NCBI GenBank assembly: GCA_022705325.1 | Contig: JAKJER010000008.1 | Coordinates: 1-64,000, forward strand | Reading direction: 5' to 3' | DNA: 64,000 nt | Source: Planctomycetota bacterium | Lineage (GTDB): Bacteria; Planctomycetota; Phycisphaerae; SM23-33 | Shown: positions 8,301 through 15,622 of the stretch, piece by piece | Layout: each line of letters begins with the position of its first letter | Position numbering within the stretch: the first letter of the stretch is position 1 | Program-made: the position numbers and the translations under genes | The notes under the pieces: model-generated | The model's database searches: none | What the model was told of the DNA's origin: nothing | Seen by the model: the letters and a program-made list of their open reading frames with translations, nothing else

Positions 8301-9391
8301 AACTGCATCAGCGGGTTGGCCAGCAGGGCCTCCTGCCGCAGGGCGGAGAATTCCTGCACGAGTTCGGCCAGTTTGGACAGGGCCGCGGCCTTGCCTTCCC
8401 CGCCGGAGGCCAGTTCCCGCTGGGCCTGGTCGTGGGCCTTGCGCATCGCCTCCAGCCGGGCGAGGTAGTCGGCCGCCTTGGGGTAGCGGCCTTCAAACGT
8501 CCGGCCGAGATCGGTGATGGCGAGCGCGAGCGGCTCCCATTGGTCGGGCGGCACGCCCGGGCGGGCGGACGCGGGCACGGGGCGGCTGTCCAGCACGATC
8601 TTCTGCCACAGCGAGCTGCTGCCCAGGTAGGTCAGGCAGTTGCCCGTCAGACGCTCGAGGTTGGAACGGTGGGCGTTGTGCGTGTGGCTGTAGAAGGGCA
8701 GCCGCCAGCCCATGACGATCACGCGTCCCTTGCCGCACGCGTACTCGGCCAGGGGGTTCTCCGCCGCCGAGGCCGCCCGCCCCAGCAGCATGCCCGTGGT
8801 GGGCCCGCCCGTGCCCTGGAAGTCGGAATAGGCCTGGTAGCCCGCGTCGGAGATGGGGATCGCCTTCCGCTCGGCCTGCGGGGCCACAAGGCCGTCGAAG
8901 ACCGGGTGCGTCCGCACGGGGATCACCTGCGCGAAGTAGTCGTCCTGTCCGCCGGCGCCGCGCCGCGGCACGGCCGGCTCGATGCCCAGCGAATGCACCA
9001 TCGCCAGGGCCGAGCCGCTCAGCAACAGTCCGCCGCCGTCGGCGACGCGCTTGCGAAGGGCCTGGATCGACCGCGGCCCCTGGGCCGCCGTCAGTTCGAC
9101 GCTGTCCCCCTCGTGATGCCAGAGGACGCCGAACGTGTCCAGCACCACGGCTTGGCCCCGGTCGTCCACGAACGTGCCGTCCGACGGGCACAGGATCAGC
9201 CTGGCCGTCGCCAGCCGGGCCGCGACCTGCCAGGCGGCCTTCGCCTCGGCGCCCATCTTCTCCGGAGACGCCGCGGCTGCGATGAACCCTACCGCGGGCG
9301 CCGCCGCCGCGGGCACAGCAATGACGCTGCCAAGCAATACCGCCCCGAGGAACACCAGCGGCAACACCCGTATGCCCGACCGGACGTGCAT
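5339..9391 (-). CDS. Hydrazine-synthase-alpha-like propeller with two c-type haem motifs, fused to an FGE/SUMF1-type domain
   Basis: A 1350-residue exported protein. The ATG at 9389-9391 follows aggag and opens a signal peptide (about residues 1-30, ending AVPAAAA). Residues about 40-300 look like a ThuA- or GATase-like region, and about 400-800 form a propeller like the middle domain of hydrazine synthase alpha. Two CxxCH haem-c motifs follow: CVGCH near residue 830 and CVRCH near 880. Residues about 1084-1350 form a formylglycine-generating-enzyme-like domain, with the typical IPAGEFIMGS, LPTEAQWEYACRAG and GNAAEWT segments and the usual GFRVV end. Proteins of this design are frequent in planctomycetes that do not perform anammox, so the name does not imply hydrazine synthesis. 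A role in periplasmic redox chemistry is likely; the substrate is unknown. Confidence 0.82.
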   Translation of the reverse strand: MHVRSGIRVLPLVFLGAVLLGSVIAVPAAAAPAVGFIAAAASPEKMGAEAKAAWQVAARLATARLILCPSDGTFVDDRGQAVVLDTFGVLWHHEGDSVELTAAQGPRSIQALRKRVADGGGLLLSGSALAMVHSLGIEPAVPRRGAGGQDDYFAQVIPVRTHPVFDGLVAPQAERKAIPISDAGYQAYSDFQGTGGPTTGMLLGRAASAAENPLAEYACGKGRVIVMGWRLPFYSHTHNAHRSNLERLTGNCLTYLGSSSLWQKIVLDSRPVPASARPGVPPDQWEPLALAITDLGRTFEGRYPKAADYLARLEAMRKAHDQAQRELASGGEGKAAALSKLAELVQEFSALRQEALLANPLMQFERLLLVERSAANLALPANHESNATGIRSGNLNNRLCVLSPVRPEGTLATLYQPPTGTFVGDLCLHFDADRVLFSMPGANGRWQIHELSLASPTLPAAPGAPRELPLIREADVDNYDACYLPDGRVLFTSTAPFVGVPCVYGGAHVTNMYQLQLDGSIRQLTVDQEHNWSPRVLNNGRVLYLRWEYADLPHAHSRRLFHMNPDGTGQMEYMSSNSYFPNSFFYAKPIPGHPSKVVGIASGHHGNARIGRLLILDPARGRQEADGVVQEIPGRGRQVQPIIRDQLADGVFPQFLHPWPLSEKYFLVSCRPAPHSPWGVYLVDVFDNMLLLKESPGQALLEPIPLAPAPRPPVIADRVDLARNDAVVYMSDVYRGPGLRGIPRGAVKKLRVFTYHYSYRGMGGLLGAIGMDGPWDIRRVLGTVPVEADGSAAFRVPARTPIAVQPLDGEGKALQLMRSWFTAMPGESISCVGCHEQQNTPPPNSQSIAARRTPSEIEPWHGPVRGFAFCREVQPVLDAHCVRCHNGSTSSPLDGSKIADFRADQRITDWSSAIAGHVNPSVGGKFSTAYAELHRFVRRPGIESDIHLLSPMDYHADSTELVQMLRKGHHGVRLDAESWDRIVTWIDLNAPYHGTWTEIVGRGAVQNVSARKREMMRRYAGIDEDPELIPPLATIPAPPAGAPAPAAPLAPPACPGWPFDAEQARARQGPADQARRTVELAEGVTIELVRIPAGEFIMGSPSGADDEKPPCRVRIDKPFWIARTEITNRQFATFDPRHDSHYESMHGYQFGMHGYAMDKPAQPAVRLSWNQAMAFCRHLSAKTGLKFNLPTEAQWEYACRAGSGGPFWYGGPDSDFSKLANLGDAKLSEFALDTFIRVRVIAKPNKYDDWVPKDARFNDGVFVTADAGSYQPNPWGLFDMHGNAAEWTRSAYRPYPWADDGRDDPAGAERRVARGGSWYDRPKRCTSSHRLPYQPYQPVFNVGFRVVIEE

Positions 9392-9492
9392 CAGCGCGAC
9401 TCCTGTCAGTAGCGGCGCAACCAATGACCGCGCGGATTCAAGCACACGACTGTCAGGCAGCGTGTCAACCGCCCACGCGCGGTGCAGACTCC

Positions 9493-9532
9493 GTCCGCTC
9501 ACATGCGGAGCAAGCTCCGCCGCTGAACGGAC
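9493..9532 (-). terminator. Strong two-part hairpin just after the DUF362 gene
   Basis: The inner stem GCGGAGC (9505-9511) and GCTCCGC (9514-9520) is perfect. It is enclosed by GTCCGCTCA (9493-9501) and TGAACGGAC (9524-9532), which pair at 8 of 9 positions. The structure begins 5 bases after the stop of the minus-strand gene ending at 9537, which fits a terminator, although no T-run follows. Confidence 0.55.
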
Positions 9533-9536
9533 GACG

Positions 9537-10865
9537 TTATTTCACAGCCACCAGTTCGATGCCGTTTCCGGCGCCCAGGTTGCGGGAGTACTTCTTCTCC
9601 TGCGGGTTGTTCCAGTGCTCGTGGACGCCCAGGCTGGCCAGGCGCTGGGTGGGCTTGTCGTGGTTGGGGTCGTAGAACGTGCCCGAGGGCGGATCGCTGG
9701 CCAGGGCGGCCTCGCGGAGGTAGTCGTCCACGCCGACCTGGTGGGGGAAGTCGGTCCACTCGGCCTGGAGGAAGTCCAAGCCCACCGAGTCGATGGCCAG
9801 CGGGTCCTGCGAGGCCAGCAGGCTGGACGGCCAGTTGTCGCCGAACGTCTTCATCCGCTTGGGCGCCAGGTCGCTGGGGTGCAGGCCGGAGAAGATCCCG
9901 TCGATCAGGTTGAGCACCGTCTTGCCGCCGAGGTGCTCGTGGCCCAGCAGGTCCACCAGCGGGCGGTAGATGCCTGTCTTCTTGGCGAAGCAGGCGGGGT
10001 GCATGTCGTAGAAACCCTTCTGCGGGGGCGTGCGGACGAGCGAGCCGTAGTGGTTCTTCGCGCAGAGCGTGACGCCCGCGCCGCGGTGGGACTTGAGGTT
10101 GGCGAAGTTCACCAGGTAGTCCGCCTCGGCGAAGGACGTGGGCACGACGTCCTTGTCTTTGCCCTCCGGGCGGCAGGACCAGTACAGCGGCACGTCGGAG
10201 TTCTTGGCCGTGACCCGCCCGGGCAGGTCGGAGTGGTTCTCGTAGCGGACCTGGGGGAAGGCCTTGCTCAGCGGCGTGTAATACTCGTTGACCAGGCACG
10301 CCAGGGTGTCCGACACGGTGATGTCGCTCGGCTTGACGCCCGCCTCTACGAGCTGGCCCAGCAGGGCGATGAGCATCTGCGGGGCGGTGTTCATGTAGTT
10401 CTCGCGGCGGATCAGCGTGCACTTCTCGTGGTCGACGTTGGGCTCGACGTGGATCAGGCCCACCCAGTTGGGCTTGACCAGGACCTTCTGCCCGGCCTTG
10501 TAGCCCGCCTCTCCCTTGCCGCGAGCGGCGTTGTGGTGGCGGAACAGCCGGTCCCATGCGTCCTTCGGCGCGGCTGCCCCGGTCAGGGCGCAGACGGCCC
10601 GCGACATCATCGTGTTGACGCGGTCCTGCTTGAGGCGGCCGCCCTCGTACCATCGCCCGTCCTCGGGGCCCTTCCAGTCCAGCACGTCCGGGTCATGCAC
10701 CCAGACGACGCGTCCCGGATGGATGCCCTTGGCCTGCCCGATGGGCTTGGTCGGCTGGCCCTGGTCGGCGCCCGACGCGGGCGCGACGACGGCGGACGAA
10801 GCCGCCAGGGCGGCGGCGCTGGTGGTGGCGAGGAAGTCCCGACGATTCATGGACGAACGGCTCAT
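9537..10865 (-). CDS. DUF362 domain protein with Tat signal
   Basis: A 442-residue protein. The ATG at 10863-10865 follows aggag and opens a Tat signal peptide (MNRRDFLATTSAAALAASS), so the folded protein should be exported, perhaps with a cofactor. The DUF362 core is visible in KVLVKPNWVG and in the later KSHRGAGVTLCAKNHYGSL. DUF362 is found alone or with ferredoxin domains, but no four-cysteine Fe-S motifs are present here. The biochemical role of the family is unresolved. The gene lies 80 bases downstream of the XRE-S24 regulator on the same strand, so it may be cotranscribed with or controlled by it. A hairpin follows the stop. Confidence 0.85.
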   Translation of the reverse strand: MSRSSMNRRDFLATTSAAALAASSAVVAPASGADQGQPTKPIGQAKGIHPGRVVWVHDPDVLDWKGPEDGRWYEGGRLKQDRVNTMMSRAVCALTGAAAPKDAWDRLFRHHNAARGKGEAGYKAGQKVLVKPNWVGLIHVEPNVDHEKCTLIRRENYMNTAPQMLIALLGQLVEAGVKPSDITVSDTLACLVNEYYTPLSKAFPQVRYENHSDLPGRVTAKNSDVPLYWSCRPEGKDKDVVPTSFAEADYLVNFANLKSHRGAGVTLCAKNHYGSLVRTPPQKGFYDMHPACFAKKTGIYRPLVDLLGHEHLGGKTVLNLIDGIFSGLHPSDLAPKRMKTFGDNWPSSLLASQDPLAIDSVGLDFLQAEWTDFPHQVGVDDYLREAALASDPPSGTFYDPNHDKPTQRLASLGVHEHWNNPQEKKYSRNLGAGNGIELVAVK

Positions 10866-10945
10866 GGGGGTCTCCTGGTATTTCTGCGCGGGCTCCGGCC
10901 CGCAACGCAGGGTATTGTACCGCAAGCGCTGCGATTCCGTCATCA

Positions 10946-11710
10946 CTATCGCAGTCGTTCGATCTTGAATACGGCCGGCCAGAGCCCGTTGATGGCCTCG
11001 GGCGGGTATGTTTCGGCGGGGTACTTGTTGTTCAGCGGCTGGAGGCGGATGGCGTCGGGCGCGTCCTGGTAGAACCGCTTGAACGTGGTGGAGTTGTCCT
11101 TCTCGAAGCGGACGAAGCAGTCGTCGCCGCTGTTGGGGGCGGTGTTGGGCGAGAAGACCACGATGTCGCCCTGCTTGTAGCCGGGCAGCATCGAATCGCC
11201 CACCACGCGGGCGGCGAAGGCCTGCGGGTCGTGCAGGTCCGCGCAGCGGACGTACTCGTCGGCTACGCTGGGCGGGTAGTCCAGGTCGGTGAAGTGATAG
11301 GGATAGCCCGCGGTCACCTTGTTGATTACCGGTACGGCAGTCCCGCTGGAGAGCTCGTCGATGTTGCTGGCGATCGCTTCCGCCGCCTCCTCGCCGCCCT
11401 GTTCCTCCGCACCGCCGGAGCGGACCTTGAGCAGCCCGCGGAGTTTCTTGACCTGGGCTTCCAGCAGCTCGTATTGCTCGCGGACGTCCGAGGGCGTGCG
11501 GTCCAGGTGGGCCAGGCGGATCAGGTCGCCCGGCTTGAAGTTCAGCACGCGCTCCAGCGATCGCAAGACACGATCTGTGGGTGGGTTGCGCGACCGGCCC
11601 GTCTCGATGTTCGAGAGGTACGGTTTGGAGATTCCCGCCTGCGCGGAAACCTGGTCCTGGGTCATGCCCTGTTGTTCGCGCCGCTCTCGGATGATTCCGC
11701 CCAGGCTCAT
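10946..11710 (-). CDS. XRE-family repressor with LexA-like S24 autopeptidase domain
   Basis: A 254-residue regulator. Residues 5-60 form a helix-turn-helix of the XRE/Cro type (GMTQDQVSAQAGISKPYLSN). A coiled linker (about 75-120) leads to an S24 peptidase domain. The parts needed for self-cleavage are visible: an Ala134-Gly135 bond (KVTAGYP), nucleophile Ser173 (GDSMLPGYKQGD) and general base Lys211 (STTFKRFY). It therefore resembles LexA, CI or stress repressors that cut themselves when bound to RecA filaments or an equivalent. The start at 11708-11710 follows ggag at good distance. The DUF362 gene follows on the same strand. The gene probably represses its own promoter at 11749-11777. What triggers cleavage is unknown. 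Confidence 0.88.
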   Translation of the reverse strand: MSLGGIIRERREQQGMTQDQVSAQAGISKPYLSNIETGRSRNPPTDRVLRSLERVLNFKPGDLIRLAHLDRTPSDVREQYELLEAQVKKLRGLLKVRSGGAEEQGGEEAAEAIASNIDELSSGTAVPVINKVTAGYPYHFTDLDYPPSVADEYVRCADLHDPQAFAARVVGDSMLPGYKQGDIVVFSPNTAPNSGDDCFVRFEKDNSTTFKRFYQDAPDAIRLQPLNNKYPAETYPPEAINGLWPAVFKIERLR

Positions 11711-11748
11711 AATCCGGCTCCTATGTCTGCAAGTCAACCAGATGCCAT

Positions 11749-11777
11749 ATCTTAGGAGCTTGGAGAATCTTAATCAA
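11749..11777 (-). promoter_or_regulatory. Promoter of the XRE-S24 regulator with tandem half-site candidates
   Basis: On the minus strand TTGATT (11772-11777) and TAAGAT (11749-11754) are separated by 17 bases, giving transcription toward the regulator start at 11710. Read on the plus strand, the spacer and -10 contain two adjacent similar units, CTTAGGAG and CTTGGAGA (11751-11766). They could be operator half-sites for the repressor. The promoter is well supported; the operator is inference. Confidence 0.6.
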
Positions 11778-11801
11778 GCAAAAAAGAAGGAAGTCTCTAC
11801 G

Positions 11802-12131
11802 TTAGACAACATTCGGATTGGCATTGGGGCCATCGTCAACATACTCGAAGCTCACCAGATACAACCGCTTGCCCTCCCGTGCTTCGGGCGGGTACATCTC
11901 GGCCAGGGCTTGACGCAGTTGGGCGAGCGTCCGGAACCCATCCGCTCGGGCGCACTGGGGCGTGAGGCGGTGCTCGTCGACGCGCTCGACAGCCGTCACG
12001 CGCACGCGCCCCAGCCCTCGCACGCGATGAACCGAGCCGGGCCGGACCTGCGGGCGAGACCAGAACCGCAGCGTCGTGGTCTTTCGTCCGCTACGAATGG
12101 CGGCGAAGAATCGCTTCTTCATGAAGAGCAT
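11802..12131 (-). CDS. ASCH-domain protein
   Basis: A small protein of 109 residues if it starts at the ATG at 12129-12131; a second ATG three codons later (MKKRFFAAIRSGRK) is equally possible, and no strong ribosome site decides between them. The order of features fits the ASCH fold, a PUA-like beta-barrel that binds RNA or nucleotides: an N-terminal basic helix, RKTTTLRFW, then RVRVTAVERVD and a C-terminal LYLVSFEYV strand. The Lys/Arg-rich RSGRKTTTLRFW segment is the usual conserved binding face. It lies alone, divergent from the GH106-like gene. Likely RNA or modified-base binding in the cytoplasm, but the partner is unknown. Confidence 0.7.
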   Translation of the reverse strand: MLFMKKRFFAAIRSGRKTTTLRFWSRPQVRPGSVHRVRGLGRVRVTAVERVDEHRLTPQCARADGFRTLAQLRQALAEMYPPEAREGKRLYLVSFEYVDDGPNANPNVV

Positions 12132-12281
12132 CGGCTGAAGGATAGCCGCCGGACGATTCCCCGGCAAGCGGTCAGGCCTGGCCCGCCCTCGCGTCCCCTG
12201 GCCCCGAAGGGGACTGCCGCGGCGACTGGCGGGCACATTCGCCGCTGTTTCGCGTTAGTCCTGTTGAACGAGGACCAGAAC

Positions 12282-14957
12282 ATGACTGACCGGCACAACA
12301 AGACGGCTGTTGCTTTGCTTGCGGTGGCGTGGGCGTGCGCGGCGACGCCCGCCATGGGCGAGGCGGCGATCTCGCGCGAGGCGTTCGCCGACCCGCCCCT
12401 GGAGTTGAAATCCCGCCCGCTGTGGTTCTGGAACAAGACGGGCGCCACGGGCGAGGAGATCCGCGAGATCATGGCGGCCTGCCGAGATCGCAGCGGGTAC
12501 TACGGGTTCGGCATCCTGCCCTGTGTCGAGCGCGAGCAGTACCTCCGCGAGCCGTACTTCGAGCGCTACGGCGCCGCCCTGGAGCAGGCCCGCGCGCTCG
12601 GGCTGAAGATGTGCCTCTACGACGAGTACTGGTTCCCCAGCGGCTCAGCCGGCGGGCAGTTCCCCCAGCGATTCGCCCACCTGCTGCTCAAGCGGCTGGA
12701 CATGCTCAAGCGGGACGTGGACGGACCCGCCCATGTGGACCTCGCAGCGCCGGCCGGCACGCTGATGGCCGCCGCCGCCATGAACCTCCAGAGCTTCCAG
12801 CGCCTGGACCTGACGCCCCGCGTCCGCGACGGGCGCCTGGCCTGGGCCGTCCCCCAGGGACGGTGGCGCGTCATGATCTTCACCTGCACCAGCGAGGAGA
12901 AGATCATGAACTATCTCGACCGCGAGGCCACCGAGAAGTTCCTCCAGATCACGCACGAGGAGTACTACAAGCGCTTCGCCCCGCACTTCGGCACGACCAT
13001 CGACAGCGTCTTCTACGACGAGCCCACGCTCTACCGCAACCACGGGCGGGCGTGGACGGAGCACTTCGACGAACGATTCCAGGCCCGCTACGGCCGGTCG
13101 TGCGCGACGCTCTACCCGGCCCTGTGGATGGACATCGGCCCCGAGACGGCCTCCGCCCGGGCCGCGATGTTCGGCCTGCGGGCGGAACTGTTCGCCACCG
13201 AGTACATCAAGACCATGGACGACTGGTGCCGCGCCCACAAGGTCCTGCTGACCGGGCACATGGACCAGGAGCAGGTGGTCAACGCCACCAGCGTCAGCGG
13301 CGATTTGATGAAGGTCTTCCAGCACCAGGCCATCCCCGGACTGGACGAGGTGTTCGCGTTCCGCCGCACCCAGCGGGCGTACAAGATCGTCAGTTCGTCG
13401 GCCTGCAACTGGGACAAGCCGCTGGTCATGTGCGAGACCTACGGCGGGATCGGCAACATGCCCGTGGACATGCTCTACCGCATGGGCATGGACCTCTACG
13501 CCAAGGGCGTGAACTTCATGGTGCCCCACGCGGTGTGGACCAACCACAGGAAGATCACGTTCCAGCCCGAGCTGTCGTGGCGGACCGAGCCGTACGCGTC
13601 GGCCTTGCCGGAGTACAACCGCTGGATCGCCCGTCTCAACCTGCTGCTGCAGGGCGGCGCGCACGTCGCCGACCTCGCCGTCGTCTACCCCATCGCCGCC
13701 CTCCACGCGGGAACGGTCTTCGACGTGGGCAAGCCCTACGACGGCGGGCCGGTCGTTCCCGAAGCCGACTACATGGACGTGGGCGAGAGGCTCTCGCTGG
13801 AGGTGCGGCGCGACTTCACCTACCTGCATCCGGACGTGCTGGAGGAGCGCTGCCGCGTTCGCGACCGGCGCCTCTGCCTGGACAACAAGCTGCACGCCCA
13901 GCAGTACCGCAGCGTGATCCTGCCCGGCGGGCTGACGCTGCGGGCGGCCGGCATGAGACGGCTGCGCGAGTTCTACGACGCCGGCGGGACCGTTATCGCC
14001 ACCACGCAACTGCCCGTACACGCGGCAGAGGGCGTCGAACTGGACGCGCAGTTGGCCGCCGACGTGCGGGCGGTTTTCGGCAAGTCGGCCAGCCTGCCGC
14101 GAAGGGCCCAGGCGGCGGCCTCGAGCGTTTTCGGGCCCGGCTACGAAGCCGACAAGGGCGCCGACGGTCTGGACGCCACGCGCTGGAACAGCTCCGACAA
14201 GCAGGCGGGCGAGCAGTGGCTGGAGGTGACGCTGCCGGAAGCGACGGAGGTGGGGCGGGTGGTCATCCGCGAGCCGTTCGACCGCACCACCGACCACAGC
14301 GTGCAGGTGTGGGACGAGCAGGGCGGCAAGTGGACGACGCTCGCGCGCGGCCAGGCGATCGGCTCGCAGAAGTCGCACGCCTTCGCCCCGGTCCGCGGGC
14401 GGCGCTTCCGGCTGGTCATCCAAAAGTATCGCACCAACTGCGTGACGATCTCCGAGTTTGTCCCGCTGCCGCCCGGCCCGGCCGGCCAGGACGCGGGCGA
14501 CGACGGCGACCGGGCCGGCGTCCAGCCCGTCAACACCAACGCCGCCGGGGGCAAAGCGTTCTTCCTGCCCCAGCCCTCGGCCGACGCCCTGCGCCAGGCG
14601 CTGGACTACGCCGTCAAAGGCCAATCGCCCCAGCCGTACGACGTGACGTTCCCGGACGGCCCGACCGTGCGCGACGGCAACCTGACCTACATCCACGTCC
14701 GCAAGGGTGGGCGGGAGATATGCTTCTTCGCCAACTCGAGCCAGCAGGCCGTCGATACGCCCGTGCGACTTCGCGGCAAGCTCGCGCTGGAGACGTGGGA
14801 CCCGCACACCGGGCGGATCGCCCCGTGCCCAAGCGAGCCGGGAAAGAACGCCGCCGACTCGCCGCCCACCACTACCTTCCGCCTGCGCCTGCCGGCGGCA
14901 CGGAGCGTCTTCGTCGTGGCTGCCCGCGGGGATTCGAGTCTGCGAGAACCTGGGTAG
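12282..14957 (+). CDS. Secreted GH106-like glycoside hydrolase with a discoidin-type binding domain
   Basis: An 891-residue protein. The ATG at 12282 follows gaggac and begins a signal peptide (residues 1-27, TPAMG). The first conserved block, SRPLWFWNKTGATGEEI followed by YGFGIL, is characteristic of GH106-type alpha-L-rhamnosidase-like proteins, as are the FYDEPTLYR and MCETYGG segments that carry acidic residues. Residues about 615-730 (ADGLDATRWNS, then LEVTLPEATEVGRVVI) form an F5/8 type C carbohydrate-binding fold. The C-terminal 140 residues are beta-rich. It should act in the periplasm or outside the cell on plant- or algal-type polysaccharide. Catalytic residues cannot be assigned without alignment, so rhamnosidase activity is only probable. 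Confidence 0.78.
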   Translation: MTDRHNKTAVALLAVAWACAATPAMGEAAISREAFADPPLELKSRPLWFWNKTGATGEEIREIMAACRDRSGYYGFGILPCVEREQYLREPYFERYGAALEQARALGLKMCLYDEYWFPSGSAGGQFPQRFAHLLLKRLDMLKRDVDGPAHVDLAAPAGTLMAAAAMNLQSFQRLDLTPRVRDGRLAWAVPQGRWRVMIFTCTSEEKIMNYLDREATEKFLQITHEEYYKRFAPHFGTTIDSVFYDEPTLYRNHGRAWTEHFDERFQARYGRSCATLYPALWMDIGPETASARAAMFGLRAELFATEYIKTMDDWCRAHKVLLTGHMDQEQVVNATSVSGDLMKVFQHQAIPGLDEVFAFRRTQRAYKIVSSSACNWDKPLVMCETYGGIGNMPVDMLYRMGMDLYAKGVNFMVPHAVWTNHRKITFQPELSWRTEPYASALPEYNRWIARLNLLLQGGAHVADLAVVYPIAALHAGTVFDVGKPYDGGPVVPEADYMDVGERLSLEVRRDFTYLHPDVLEERCRVRDRRLCLDNKLHAQQYRSVILPGGLTLRAAGMRRLREFYDAGGTVIATTQLPVHAAEGVELDAQLAADVRAVFGKSASLPRRAQAAASSVFGPGYEADKGADGLDATRWNSSDKQAGEQWLEVTLPEATEVGRVVIREPFDRTTDHSVQVWDEQGGKWTTLARGQAIGSQKSHAFAPVRGRRFRLVIQKYRTNCVTISEFVPLPPGPAGQDAGDDGDRAGVQPVNTNAAGGKAFFLPQPSADALRQALDYAVKGQSPQPYDVTFPDGPTVRDGNLTYIHVRKGGREICFFANSSQQAVDTPVRLRGKLALETWDPHTGRIAPCPSEPGKNAADSPPTTTFRLRLPAARSVFVVAARGDSSLREPG

Positions 14958-14966
14958 GCACGAGAG

Positions 14967-15455
14967 CTACCACGCGCCTACTTGGACCTCGCGGAGAGCT
15001 CGCAGAAGCTGCTCCGCTTCCGGACAACGAGGTTTCTGGTCCGCAGCCCAGGCTGCCCGCAGTTCGGTTCCGTCTTCGTACTTCAGCACGATGGACAGGT
15101 GCCTGGACCGCCGATCCACGGACCAGCCCGGCTGCCAGGCCCGCGCGAGGGCTTCGGCCTGATTCCATATCCGCTTGATCTGCTCCGCGCCAATCCGCTT
15201 CTTGTCAAGATACACCCGCGGCGCGTCAGGCCCTCCGCTGACGTGCCCGCCTTCGACCAGCCCGCCAGGATGGAACTCCCGGTGTGCGACGGCCCAGTTC
15301 CCTTCGCCTTCGGGGAACGAATACAGGACGATGCGCACGATCTGTTTCGCGTCGCTTCTGACGGGACGGGTGGTCGCCAATTCAGCCGTTGGAGCAGCGC
15401 ATCCCGGCAGGAGTGCGGCCAGGCACATCGAAACTCGCAACGTGACGTCGTTCAT
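14967..15455 (-). CDS. Hypothetical lipoprotein
   Basis: A 162-residue protein with a short hydrophobic N-terminus ending in LLPGC, so Cys19 is the likely lipid-attachment site. The ribosome site aagggaagag stands before the ATG. I do not recognise the mature domain. It contains two similar beta-rich stretches (IVRIVLYSFPEGEG and LSIVLKYEDGTELRAAW) around a helix (KRIWNQAEALARAW), which suggests a small globular alpha/beta domain. It is convergent with the GH106-like gene and divergent from the SpoIID-like gene. Confidence 0.65.
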   Translation of the reverse strand: MNDVTLRVSMCLAALLPGCAAPTAELATTRPVRSDAKQIVRIVLYSFPEGEGNWAVAHREFHPGGLVEGGHVSGGPDAPRVYLDKKRIGAEQIKRIWNQAEALARAWQPGWSVDRRSRHLSIVLKYEDGTELRAAWAADQKPRCPEAEQLLRALREVQVGAW

Positions 15456-15581
15456 TACTCTTCCCTTTGTGCGGCAAGTCGCAGTCTATTCGACGTTCTC
15501 ACGGGCGGCAAGTTCTCGGCTCTCTTGCGGGCCGGGCCGGCTGGCTCAATGGTCACCCGGCCGACAGGCGGCAACCGTGGA

Positions 15582-15616
15582 AGCGGCTTGCCGCTGCCGG
15601 GCGGGTTTTGTACGAT
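15582..15616 (+). promoter_or_regulatory. Promoter of the SpoIID-like gene with a palindrome over the -35
   Basis: TTGCCG (15588-15593) and TACGAT (15611-15616) are separated by 17 bases. The palindrome AGCGGC-TT-GCCGCT (15582-15595) covers the -35 and could be a repressor site. The -10 ends only 6 bases before the ATG at 15623, so the mRNA is probably leaderless. Confidence 0.55.
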
Positions 15617-15622
15617 GTGGTC

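Noticed and set aside
9422..9460. TTGACA on the minus strand upstream of the haem/FGE gene as a promoter
   Set aside because: The -35 matches well, but no acceptable -10 lies 16-18 bases downstream; the best candidate is 21 away.
12193..12214. GTCCCCT/AGGGGAC hairpin as a riboswitch
   Set aside because: A lone 7-bp stem in a GC-rich gap does not match any riboswitch core; it may be chance.
11319..12281. N-terminal extension of the GH106-like frame
   Set aside because: It overlaps the regulator and ASCH genes on the other strand. The signal peptide and ribosome site place the start at 12282.
12645..14807. 720-codon minus-strand frame inside the GH106-like gene
   Set aside because: No recognisable motif and typical antisense composition; the plus-strand frame has a signal peptide and family motifs.
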